Source: CAYVUM01 sp964619055 (GTDB taxonomy: Bacteria; Pseudomonadota; Alphaproteobacteria; Rhodospirillales; Defluviicoccaceae). From it: a stretch of 33,353 nt of DNA. This document shows, one piece after another, positions 24,142 through 31,597 of this stretch (within the stretch, counting starts at the first letter, position 1; the number at the start of each line of letters is the position of its first letter). The translations under genes and the position numbers were made by a program. The notes beneath the pieces were generated by a model. It was not told where the DNA came from. It did no database searches and saw only the letters and a program-made list of their open reading frames with translations. The stretch lies in assembly GCA_964619055.1 (NCBI GenBank), contig CAZUDB010000040.1, positions 1 to 33,353 on the forward strand. Direction: 5' to 3'.

Positions 24142-25889
24142 CAGCGCTTCCGACGCCGCGGGATGCTGGGCGGGACAGCGGCAAACGCGCGCAATACCTG
24201 ATGCTGCGCTTCATGCGCCGACCGTTGTTCGTGTTGGTAGCGGTGTATGGCGCCTCGATGATCGGCTGGGTCATCATCCCGGGCCCCGAGAACCACCCGG
24301 AGCCATTGGGCTTTTTCCACGCATTCTATTTCTTGACCTACACGGTGACGACGACCGGCTTCGGTGAGATCCCATATGCGTTTAGCAATGCGCAGCGAAT
24401 GTGGGCGATCATCTGCCTTTTTGCGGGCGTGGTGGCTTGGCTTTATGCCATCAGCGCTATCATTCGTTTGGTGCAGAACCCCAGCTTCCAACGGGCACTG
24501 GAGGAGCGGCGCTTCTCCAAATCCGTTGCACGATTGCAGGAACCGTTTGTCATCGTCTGCGGCTTTGGCAATCGTGGCAGCTTGTTAACGCGCGGCCTTT
24601 CCGATGCTGGGATCGCGATCGTCATTCTCGACAATGACGAAGACCGGATCAACGCGCTTTATGTGCGAGACTATAATGTGGCGACTCCCGCATTAGTCGC
24701 CGACGCACGCGTCCCAGACCGCCTGATCGAAGCCGGCCTGCTCGCGCCCAACTGCCTCGCCGTAGTGGCCCTAACCAGCGATGAGGAGGTCAACGCGAAG
24801 ATTGCGATCGCGGCCCGCCTGCTCCATCCCAAAATCAAGGTGGTTACGCAGCTTACCGAAGATATCTACGAAGAAACCCTGGCCACGTTGGGCGGAGATC
24901 TCCACATCATTGATCCGTTTCAAACGTTTGGACGCTATTTAGCCGGAACCATCCATGCTCCGGCGATCCACATGCTCTACCAGTGGCTGGTCGGCTCGCC
25001 GGGAGCCAATCTGGCCATGTATGCGGACGTGCCGGGCGGAACGTGGATTGTGTGCGGCTATGGGCGCATGGGCCGGGCGGTGAAAGAGGGTCTAGACAGC
25101 GTTGGCGTCAACACCGTCGTCATCGATCCGCGGATGGACGAAGCCACCGCCATATCCGATAACTTCATCGTCGCCCGGATCAATCAGCGCACTCTCATCG
25201 ATGCCGGTATCGGCGATGCCGCCGGCATCGTCGTTTGTACTCGACATGACACGGAAAATCTCGGCATTGCCCTAAATGCACGGGCTCTCAATCCGCACAT
25301 CTTCGTCCTCGTCCGCCAGAACCGTCATCGCAACGAGATCCTTTTCTCGGCCGCACAGGCCGACCTGATCATGCAGCCCAACCTGGTCAGCGCGCGGCGC
25401 ATTCTGTTTCTGCTGATCGCTCCGCTATTGCGCGTTTTCTTCGAAACCATGCGCGATGCGCCAACCAACCACCGCAACAGTCTCCTCGCGGAAACGGTCC
25501 GGACCCTAATTGCGACGGTGGGCGGCGATGCGACGCCGGAGATCTGGACTGTTGAGATCAGTCCTGCGGCCTCGGCAGCCGTCATCGATGGCATCCAGGC
25601 TGGCGAGCGCCCGTGTCTGAAGGACATCCTGCGCAGCGCCCACGATCGATCGGAAAGCCTGCCAGTGGTGGCCCTAGTGATCCGGTCGGGCGGGGAGACG
25701 GTTGTGATGCCGAATTCCGATCGGCAGTTGGCCTGCGGCGATGAGATCTTGCTGTGCGGCCGCCCGTTCAGCCGTCGCCTGCTCGACGCCAACCTGAACA
25801 ACCCCTACACGCTCCGCTATCTCCTGACCGGCGTGGACGAACCGCGCAGCTTTGCCTTACGCTGGCTAACTTCCCGACGGGCGGCCTGA
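24138..25889 (+). CDS. Two-TM potassium channel protein with two RCK (TrkA-N) domains
   Basis: Encodes 583 residues. Two transmembrane helices (about 29-48 and 88-112) frame a pore loop with the filter TTTGFGE at 71-77, where typical K+ channels have TVGYG(D). Then come two RCK domains, each with a Rossmann loop: GFGNRG at 142-147 and GYGRMG at 307-312. A TrkA-C-like beta domain follows toward the C-terminus ('GDEILLCGR'). RCK domains bind NAD or nucleotides and gate the pore. The start ATG overlaps the DUF6394 stop. The 3' end overlaps the convergent small cysteine protein gene by 24 bp. Confidence 0.88.
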   Translation: MTALPTPRDAGRDSGKRAQYLMLRFMRRPLFVLVAVYGASMIGWVIIPGPENHPEPLGFFHAFYFLTYTVTTTGFGEIPYAFSNAQRMWAIICLFAGVVAWLYAISAIIRLVQNPSFQRALEERRFSKSVARLQEPFVIVCGFGNRGSLLTRGLSDAGIAIVILDNDEDRINALYVRDYNVATPALVADARVPDRLIEAGLLAPNCLAVVALTSDEEVNAKIAIAARLLHPKIKVVTQLTEDIYEETLATLGGDLHIIDPFQTFGRYLAGTIHAPAIHMLYQWLVGSPGANLAMYADVPGGTWIVCGYGRMGRAVKEGLDSVGVNTVVIDPRMDEATAISDNFIVARINQRTLIDAGIGDAAGIVVCTRHDTENLGIALNARALNPHIFVLVRQNRHRNEILFSAAQADLIMQPNLVSARRILFLLIAPLLRVFFETMRDAPTNHRNSLLAETVRTLIATVGGDATPEIWTVEISPAASAAVIDGIQAGERPCLKDILRSAHDRSESLPVVALVIRSGGETVVMPNSDRQLACGDEILLCGRPFSRRLLDANLNNPYTLRYLLTGVDEPRSFALRWLTSRRAA

Positions 25890-26150
25890 CGTGCAGCCGT
25901 CGCGTGCGCCGACCAGTTTGCAGGCAGCGCACGCCCCGGGTTCCAGCGTTGCGAATCCGCTGATCCGGCGAATGCGCAGCGGGACACCTCCGATGGTCCG
26001 GGGAAGATCAGAAAATGTTTCCGAGTCCACCTCGGCATCGATGTCAATCCGGAGGCACGCCTTGCCGGCCCCGTCCCAGCAAGCGGCAAGTCCGCGATAG
26101 CCCGGCCGGTCCCGCAATCGCGCACGCAACAACTGCTTGATGTCCCCCAA
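25866..26150 (-). CDS. Small cysteine-containing protein downstream of the trypsin-like protease
   Basis: Encodes 94 residues from a TTG start, supported by GAGGGA 9 nt upstream. I do not recognise the family for certain. The middle reads 'LPRTIGGVPLRIRRISGFATL', which resembles the 'GVPV..' N-terminal segment seen in several bacterial trypsin-like proteases. The C-terminal part has CAAC (74-77) and Cys86, a possible metal or disulfide site. The gene follows the protease stop by 24 bp in the same frame, so stop-codon readthrough would give a fusion. It overlaps the 3' end of the potassium channel gene tail to tail by 24 bp. It could be a chaperone, inhibitor or regulator of the protease (inference). 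Confidence 0.6.
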   Translation of the reverse strand: MGDIKQLLRARLRDRPGYRGLAACWDGAGKACLRIDIDAEVDSETFSDLPRTIGGVPLRIRRISGFATLEPGACAACKLVGARDGCTSGRPSGS

Positions 26151-26174
26151 CCTACGTCGTCCCTCGCGTAACGG

Positions 26175-27305
26175 TTAGCCGATCAGACACGCGCGTGCTG
26201 CTTTGAGCACCGTGCCAAGATTACAGGCATAGCTGAGCCCCAGCTCCTTGCCATTCATGTCCAGGATTCCGCCCGCGAAATGCAGGCCAATCGCCGAGCG
26301 GCAGGCAGGAGCAAACACCACGCTGCCGGAGTCACCCCCCAAGGAAAACGGGAACCGGGTGCCAAACCAGGTGACCTCAAGAACATCATCAAATCGAACG
26401 TTGCCGATCCCGGGGACAAACACCGGAACATCATCCAGGGAAACGGCGGTAAGCTTGCCCAAGACGTAGCCCGTCGTACGCCCGATTTTGGCGACCATGG
26501 GCTCCGGTCCCAGCTGCTCGGGTGCAACGACGCCCGTGAACGGCAGACCGATCAGCTCCGGCGGCACGTTGGCGGCAACGGGCACGATGTTGCCGGCATG
26601 TTCGACGCCGTCCAACCGGGCGATGGCATAGTCCACAAGGTTTGAGCCCGCGTCGGCAAGAACCGAAAAATCGACGAGAGAGCCGATATCGTGCTGGCTC
26701 TGCAGGATTTGGGTGTCGCCGCGGCCGGGCTGATAGATCCGATCGCCGCGCCGGCCATTTCCGGACAGCGCAAGGACGTGACTGTTGGAGAGGATCGCGT
26801 CGCCGTCCTCCGTGGCGACAAAGGCACCCAACGTGCCCGGCCCGCTGTCCTTACGCCCCACGGACAGCCCGATGCTGAGCGGGCGCACCGCCGGTAGCTG
26901 TTGGCTGGATGCCTGCGGCAAGGCGGCGACGGAGACGGTTTGGAGAAAACCCTCCGCCATCGGGCTACCATCGCCATCAAGAAAGGGACGAAAGGCCGCG
27001 AAGCGGCCCGGCATGGCGACGCGATGCAGAATCCGCACACGGACGTCGTCGCCGTACCGCTCCTGGAGGCGTTCCGCCTCGCGCGCGGCAACACCCGTTC
27101 GCCGCTGCACCCGCACCTCCAGCCGATAGGATCGCATGCCGCGACGGCGCTGCCCTGCAACAGAATAGCCAACGGCTATCCGCCGTTCCGGCCGCCTTTC
27201 AATCGTCAGTCCTTGGCTGCGAATTTTGGGGTCAGCACCAAGGTTCTCGCGGTAATGCTTGGTAAGCACCGCTGATTTGAGCTCCAATACCGATGTTCGG
27301 TCCAC
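26175..27305 (-). CDS. Trypsin-like serine protease, no signal peptide
   Basis: Encodes 376 residues from a GTG start with GAGGGG 6 nt upstream. The catalytic triad is visible: His176 (SNSHVLA), Asp225 (VDYAIARL), Ser326 (GGDSGSVV). The preceding 'PVFVPGIGNVRFDDVLEV' and 'GLHFAGGI' are typical of the chymotrypsin fold. Residues 1-140 form an arginine-rich N-terminal domain with no hydrophobic signal, so the enzyme is probably cytoplasmic or autoinhibited. 'AVGYSVAG...YRLEVRVQRR' and 'DDVRVRILHRVA' resemble the domain found in other non-secreted bacterial trypsin-like peptidases. The substrate is unknown. It is followed 24 bp later by the small cysteine-containing protein gene, with which it likely forms a unit. 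Confidence 0.85.
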   Translation of the reverse strand: MDRTSVLELKSAVLTKHYRENLGADPKIRSQGLTIERRPERRIAVGYSVAGQRRRGMRSYRLEVRVQRRTGVAAREAERLQERYGDDVRVRILHRVAMPGRFAAFRPFLDGDGSPMAEGFLQTVSVAALPQASSQQLPAVRPLSIGLSVGRKDSGPGTLGAFVATEDGDAILSNSHVLALSGNGRRGDRIYQPGRGDTQILQSQHDIGSLVDFSVLADAGSNLVDYAIARLDGVEHAGNIVPVAANVPPELIGLPFTGVVAPEQLGPEPMVAKIGRTTGYVLGKLTAVSLDDVPVFVPGIGNVRFDDVLEVTWFGTRFPFSLGGDSGSVVFAPACRSAIGLHFAGGILDMNGKELGLSYACNLGTVLKAARACLIG

Positions 27306-27504
27306 GTCTGACCCCTCTTCGCCAGGCCTCGTCCGAAACCGGCTGCGACGAGCACCATATCTGATCGCTTTAAAAATCGAACCGGCTGAACCGACAGGTG
27401 GAATTGCGATTCCGCTCTCCTACTTTGTTGTAACCAATCCGAAGCCGATCGCCATTGGGGCGAGCACCAACGCGCCTATATACAACGTGAAGTAGGGAGA
27501 AAAA

Positions 27505-27830
27505 TCAGCCGAGATCGCACGCGGACAGTAGCGACCGACCCGACAGGCCGCTGAGATCCGTTGCGCTATCGATCAGTTGCGAATGGCTGCGAGGGAGAAC
27601 CGTTAAGAGAGTACGGGAGCCCGCAAGCTCCCGTACTCCTGCGGTCAGCGGCACACTGACCCGCCCCCCGTTTGATCCGTCGTCCTTGCGACACGGGCTA
27701 CGCCGGCTAGGACCTCGGCATCGCCGTGATGCCGAGAGTTGCCAAGCCTTCAGCACGCGGACGCCAAGATCGTACGTTCCGGAGTTCACGGGCTCGGTCG
27801 CACCGTGCGACTGGGTCAACTCCGACCCGA
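27505..27830. ncRNA. Candidate structured RNA (possible group II intron 5' fragment or unknown RNA)
   Basis: A perfect 12-bp hairpin GAGTACGGGAGC / GCTCCCGTACTC (27609-27638, 6-nt loop), a perfect 9-bp hairpin CTCGGCATC / GATGCCGAG (27714-27736), a smaller one at 27641-27664 (GTCAG / CTGAC core), and a GTCGCAC-C-GTGCGAC repeat occur within 220 bp. On the minus strand the GTGCGAC at 27803 looks like the GUGYG-type 5' end of a group II intron, with the hairpins downstream. No reverse transcriptase is present and domain V was not found, so a fragment or a different RNA is equally possible. Confidence 0.3.
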
Positions 27831-27921
27831 ACGGTCAATAGTCTGGGGTGGCGGGCAGAAACCCGGTTGAGGTGGTCGTGTCCACCTTTCATCACACCCT
27901 CCTGTCCTCTCGATCGCATCG

Positions 27922-27941
27922 CTGGACGGATATCCATCCAG
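27922..27941. promoter_or_regulatory. 20-bp near-perfect palindrome
   Basis: CTGGACGGAT-ATCCATCCAG pairs with itself with one mismatch. It lies 115 bp past the feoC stop in non-coding DNA. It could be a dimeric regulator site or part of a 3' hairpin. No flanking promoter is clear. Confidence 0.3.
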
Positions 27942-28055
27942 TCATTGGGGCTTTTAAAGCACCTTATGTCGGGAGCCCGGCTCCGAATGTGAACTACATC
28001 ACACTCAGCGACATGTACTGGCCGAATTTGTTCGTGAGCACTTAAATCGTTCTGA

Positions 28056-28328
28056 TCAGGGAAGGTAAGAACAGGAGGACGGTGTTATGGTGGTTGGCGG
28101 CCGCTCGGACCCGGCTTTGTCGGCCCACTCGTAGATCTCGAAGTCGGCCCCAGGGCAGACCGTACAGCCACCGCACCTTTGCCCATCCACGCGGTGAACC
28201 TTACCCTTGCGGACCCAGAGCTCAAGCATGGGACGTACAGCATCTGGGTCGGCTGCAAAGTGGCGGGCAATCTCGCTCAAAGACGCGCACCGCCGTTCTG
28301 TCAGGTAGCCCTTCAGATCCATCAGCAC
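28056..28328 (-). CDS. feoC: FeoC-like [Fe-S]-dependent regulator
   Basis: The start is GTG at 28328 (VLMDLKGYL), preceded by GGAG 8 nt upstream; ATG at 28322 is an alternative. About 90 residues. The N-terminus is a winged-helix fold ('LKGYLTERRCASLSEIARHF', 'VRPMLELWVRKGKVHRVD'), followed by 'CGGCTVCPGADFEIYEW', the cysteine cluster that binds an iron-sulfur centre in FeoC. FeoC interacts with FeoB and protects or controls it. It begins 31 bp after the feoB stop. The tail (KAGSERPPTTITPSSCSYLP) is unlike the family and probably disordered. Confidence 0.8.
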   Translation of the reverse strand: MLMDLKGYLTERRCASLSEIARHFAADPDAVRPMLELWVRKGKVHRVDGQRCGGCTVCPGADFEIYEWADKAGSERPPTTITPSSCSYLP

Positions 28329-28359
28329 CGTTGCATCTCCGCAGTCGCCAGTGTCAAGC

Positions 28360-30711
28360 TCATGTACCGGGCACAATCACGGCCCGCGGCAGTGTTTCTC
28401 GCCGCCCGAAGTATCGCATGGCCGCAACAGCGGCCGCTAGCAACATGAGCATGCCCGTAATCCAGAATGCGGAGGCCGTCGGGCTTCGTGAGAACGTTGC
28501 GGCTTGATAGAATAAGACGGCTCCAGCGTAGCCGACGAGCGTGGTCCAACCACAAACGAACAAAGTCCAGCGCAGATTGGTCTCGCGATAAATCGCTCCG
28601 ATCGCTGCCACACACGGCATGTACAGGAGCACGAGGAGCAAGTAGGCAAACGCGCCCGCAGCACCATCGAAGCGAGCGGCCATGGCCGTGTAGGTCCCAA
28701 TCGCCACTTCCTGCTCCTCCGCGGCGGTACCTAGCTCACTCACATCGCCCACATCCAGACCAAGCGGATCCGAAAACGTCCCCAAAGCGTCGAAAAGGTT
28801 GGCGGGAATCGTCGCAAAAGCGCCTTCGATGCCTGCCCAAAAATCGAAGCTCTCAGGTTCTTCCGGCTCCGCCCCCGTTGTTGGCTCCGTGTTCGCCAAC
28901 GCAGCAGCATCACTTTCCGCCAAACCTGAATAGAGGGCGTCCAAGGTTCCTACGACCGCTTCTTTCGCGAGCAGGCCGGTAAAAATCCCGACGGTCGCGG
29001 GCCAGTTGTCTTCGGTAATGCCCATCGGTTCGAAGGCTGGAACCATGGCCCGGCCAATTGAGGCGAGCGCCGACTTGTCACTATCCTCATTGCCAAAGGT
29101 TCCGTCCGACCCAAACGAATTCAAGAATGCGATGACAACGACAACCGCCACAATGACCTTGCCTGCCCTCCACAGAAACGTCTTAAGACGATCCCAAGTA
29201 CGGAGCAGTACGTTCTTGATTGTCGGCAAATGGTATGGCGGCAGCTCCATAATGAAGGGTGTGGTCTCACCCTTGAGAAGCGTGTTCTTGAGTGCCAGTC
29301 CCGTCAGCACGGCCACAGCGATACCGATAATATAGAGCCCGAAGACCAGATTTTGGCCCCCGACCGGAAAGAACGCAGCGGCGAACAAGGCATACACCGG
29401 CAGGCGCGCGCCGCAGGACATGAACGGCGCCATCATCATGGTCATGGTTCGGTCGCGCTGGCTCTCCAACGTTCGCGTCGCCATGATGGCCGGCACGTTG
29501 CAGCCGAACCCAACGATTAAGGGGACAAAGGACTTCCCCGGTAGACCCACGTACCGCATGAAGCGATCCATAACGAAGGCGGCTCGAGCCATGTAACCGG
29601 AATCTTCAAGAAATGAGAGAAACAAGAACAGAAAGGCAATCACGGGGATAAAGGTGGCAACGGTTTGGATCCCGCCGCCAACGCCATTGGCAAGCAGTGT
29701 GGTCAACCATACAGGACTACCGAGCCCCGCCAAGATACCACCAAAGCTATCAACAAACACGGTACCGAACAGGATATCGAAGAAGTCGATAAACGCGCCG
29801 CCAATGTTAATTGTGAACATGAACATGGCATACATCACGACCATGAAGATCGGAATGCCGAGCGCGCGGTTCAGAACCACACGGTCGATCCGATCGGACA
29901 TCGTGCGGCCGACATCGCGCAGCCGTGTCAATGCTTCGCCCACAATGCCGTGGACCCAGGCATAACGCCCGGCAGCAATGAGGATATCAGCCTCTTCACC
30001 CGCCTTCTCCTCGATGCGCGACGTTAGGTCCTTGATCGTGGAGGCCAGGTTCGATGGCGCCTGGTCGAACGCGCCGGCATCCCCCTCTAGCAACCGAATG
30101 GCCAGCCAGCGTGTATTTGTGTCCGCTCCCAAGAGCGTTGAGAGCTCGCCGACGGCGTCTTCGACGGCGCTTGGATAGCGAAGTTCAACACGTGATATGG
30201 CCGGACGCTTGATGGCCTCGGCAATCTCCGCTTTTAGGGCCTCAATGCCTTGCTTCTTGGTCGCAACGACCGGCACGATGGGACATCCAAGCCGGCGCGC
30301 CAGGGCATCAATATCGATCCGGAGCTGCCGGTCGCGGGCAACATCCATCATGTTCAGGGCGACAACCATCGGCCGCTGCAGTTCTAGCAACTGCGTCGTC
30401 AGGTAGAGGTTTCGCTCCAGATTTGAGGCATCGACGACGTTGACGATCAGGCCAAGCTCCTCGGACGCCAGAAAGGCCTGCGAGATGCGTTCATCAACGG
30501 CGCTGTCGCGGCCGGGCGTGCTTAGCGAGTACACACCGGGGAGATCCACCACCTCGATTGAGAGTCCTTGGCCCTCAAGCTGCCCGGTCTTCTTTTCGAC
30601 GGTGACACCAGGCCAGTTGCCGACCCGCTGTTGTGCGCCTGTCAGGTCGTTGAATACGGTCGTTTTTCCGCAGTTTGGATTCCCGACCAGAGCAACGGTG
30701 TTTGTGGTCAA
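28360..30711 (-). CDS. feoB: Ferrous iron transport protein B
   Basis: Encodes 783 residues from a TTG start with GGGAGGAGA 8 nt upstream. The N-terminal G domain has G1 GNPNCGKTT (10-18), GNWPGVTVE (31-39), G3 DLPGVYSL (56-63) and G4 NMMD. The membrane part has two gate motifs: 'VGFGCNVPAIMATRTL' and 'LLLVLLYMPCVAAIGAIYRE', with cysteines that line the Fe2+ path. Multiple helices and a large cytoplasmic loop are visible. It imports Fe2+ across the inner membrane. The operon order is feoA-feoA-feoB-feoC. A 120-bp spacer separates feoA from feoB, longer than the other gaps. Confidence 0.96.
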   Translation of the reverse strand: MTTNTVALVGNPNCGKTTVFNDLTGAQQRVGNWPGVTVEKKTGQLEGQGLSIEVVDLPGVYSLSTPGRDSAVDERISQAFLASEELGLIVNVVDASNLERNLYLTTQLLELQRPMVVALNMMDVARDRQLRIDIDALARRLGCPIVPVVATKKQGIEALKAEIAEAIKRPAISRVELRYPSAVEDAVGELSTLLGADTNTRWLAIRLLEGDAGAFDQAPSNLASTIKDLTSRIEEKAGEEADILIAAGRYAWVHGIVGEALTRLRDVGRTMSDRIDRVVLNRALGIPIFMVVMYAMFMFTINIGGAFIDFFDILFGTVFVDSFGGILAGLGSPVWLTTLLANGVGGGIQTVATFIPVIAFLFLFLSFLEDSGYMARAAFVMDRFMRYVGLPGKSFVPLIVGFGCNVPAIMATRTLESQRDRTMTMMMAPFMSCGARLPVYALFAAAFFPVGGQNLVFGLYIIGIAVAVLTGLALKNTLLKGETTPFIMELPPYHLPTIKNVLLRTWDRLKTFLWRAGKVIVAVVVVIAFLNSFGSDGTFGNEDSDKSALASIGRAMVPAFEPMGITEDNWPATVGIFTGLLAKEAVVGTLDALYSGLAESDAAALANTEPTTGAEPEEPESFDFWAGIEGAFATIPANLFDALGTFSDPLGLDVGDVSELGTAAEEQEVAIGTYTAMAARFDGAAGAFAYLLLVLLYMPCVAAIGAIYRETNLRWTLFVCGWTTLVGYAGAVLFYQAATFSRSPTASAFWITGMLMLLAAAVAAMRYFGRRETLPRAVIVPGT

Positions 30712-30831
30712 AGCGAAGTCTCCTCCCTGGCACCGCGCTGCATGCGGACCATCAGCGCCAGCCGCACGTGGCTTCTCATCCCTCTTGCACGATTGACCGG
30801 TTCTCAGATCGTCCGAGAAACGGTCGGCGCA

Positions 30832-31062
30832 CTAATCACCGCACCTGACTCGCAAAGCGTCTGCTTCGGCTTTGCGAAGGCTCAGCAAAAAACCGCGAAC
30901 CTCGATCTCCACGGGATCACCGAGCGGCGCCAAACGCTTAAGCGTAAATCTCGTCCCAGGCGTGAGCCCCATGGCCAAAAGACGGGCGCGATAGTCGTTG
31001 GTGCCTGCTGCAAAGCCCACAACCTCCGCGCTATCCCCCACCACCAACTCCGACAACGTCAC
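30832..31062 (-). CDS. feoA: FeoA-family protein, second copy
   Basis: Encodes 76 residues with a GTG start (GTGACGTTG) and AGGAG 6 nt upstream. The SH3-like fold is visible: 'LVVGDSAEVVGFA', 'RLLAMGLTPGTRFTLKRLAPLGDPVEIEVRGFLLSLRKAEADALRV'. FeoA supports FeoB, probably by binding its cytoplasmic part. Its start overlaps the stop of the first FeoA gene as GTGA. Confidence 0.9.
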   Translation of the reverse strand: MTLSELVVGDSAEVVGFAAGTNDYRARLLAMGLTPGTRFTLKRLAPLGDPVEIEVRGFLLSLRKAEADALRVRCGD

Positions 31063-31310
31063 ATCCCGCTCCTTTGTTGGGCGCTTGGAAGCACCGTAAG
31101 CTTCAGCGCCAAGCCAAATCCTAAGGCAATCCTGCTTTCGCCGACCGCGACGAGCATCGGCCCACCTGGCTGGCGAGACACCACCTCAATGCTCTGACCA
31201 AGAACCAGTCCGAGATCTGCAAGTTTGCGATGGCTGCCCTGGCCGCCGTCGATGCCAATGATGTCGACGCGTTCGCCCTCACCTGCCTGAGCCAACGGAA
31301 ATCCGCTCAT
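31059..31310 (-). CDS. feoA: FeoA-family protein, first copy
   Basis: Encodes 83 residues from ATG 31310 with GAGGAAAG about 5 nt upstream. It has the FeoA pattern 'GEGERVDIIGIDGGQGSHRKLADLGLVLGQSIEVV', then 'GPMLVAVGESRIALGFGLALKLTVLP'. It diverges clearly from the second copy, so the pair is an old duplication or two different FeoA types. It is the first gene of the operon and overlaps the next by 4 bp. Confidence 0.88.
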   Translation of the reverse strand: MSGFPLAQAGEGERVDIIGIDGGQGSHRKLADLGLVLGQSIEVVSRQPGGPMLVAVGESRIALGFGLALKLTVLPSAQQRSGM

Positions 31311-31449
31311 GGTGCTTTCCTCTAAACCGCCGCTTCAACGGCTTGATCCGGCTACTACCACTGGCGTGCCCGCACGAGGCTAGGCCTCGACCAAATCATT
31401 GGCGCTCCGTTTTGAGTGGGCGCTGCTCAATAACGAGAACCATCCGCAC

Positions 31450-31476
31450 GGTATAGCCCAGTGCAGCCCGTGTAAA
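31450..31476 (-). promoter_or_regulatory. Weak promoter candidate upstream of the feo operon
   Basis: On the minus strand: TTTACA, a 15-nt spacer, TATACC. The spacer is shorter than the ideal 17 nt, so this is tentative. I found no good Fur, Irr or RirA box in the 287 bp between feoA and the photolyase gene. Confidence 0.2.
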
Positions 31477-31495
31477 ACGGATATGGGCTAGGGTT

Positions 31496-31516
31496 TGCGC
31501 ATGAAAGGCATGCGCA
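31496..31516. terminator. Perfect 8-bp hairpin between the photolyase gene and feoA
   Basis: TGCGCATG-AAAGG-CATGCGCA. The repeat is perfect over 8 bp on each arm. It is followed on the minus strand by AACCCTAG with no T-run, so it may be a terminator of the photolyase transcript, an operator of the feo operon, or both. A second shorter hairpin (GCAGTG-AAGAA-CACTGC) lies at 31578-31594. Confidence 0.4.
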
Positions 31517-31597
31517 GATCGCGCGGCTGAAGGGGGGTGAAAATAGGCTTTTGCAAAGGATTTTGCGACCTGACCGCGCAGTGAAGAACACTGCCGT

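Larger units (their letters stand above)
27306..28055. other. 750-bp non-coding stretch with strong hairpins
   Basis: It lies between feoC (ends 28056) and the protease (starts 27305), both on the minus strand. I found no gene I would call. It contains hairpins at 27609-27638 and 27714-27736, short inverted repeats at 27400-27413 (GGAAT-TGCG-ATTCC), 27797-27811 (GTCGCAC-C-GTGCGAC) and 27813-27828, and a near-palindrome at 27922-27941. Short open frames on both strands (27505-27819 minus, 27848-28045 plus) look like chance reading frames. Confidence 0.6.

Noticed and set aside
27420..27485. Short minus-strand frame from TTG reading LYIGALVLAPMAIGFGLVTT, like a single membrane helix
   Set aside because: Only 21 codons, no ribosome binding site and no known family. 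It may be a chance hydrophobic stretch or a relic tail.
27505..27819. 104-codon minus-strand open frame in the hairpin-rich region
   Set aside because: No family pattern; it runs through both perfect hairpins, which favours a structured RNA or chance frame over a gene.
27848..28045. 65-codon plus-strand frame between feoC and the hairpin region
   Set aside because: GTG start without a clear ribosome binding site, no recognised pattern, contains the palindrome at 27922-27941.
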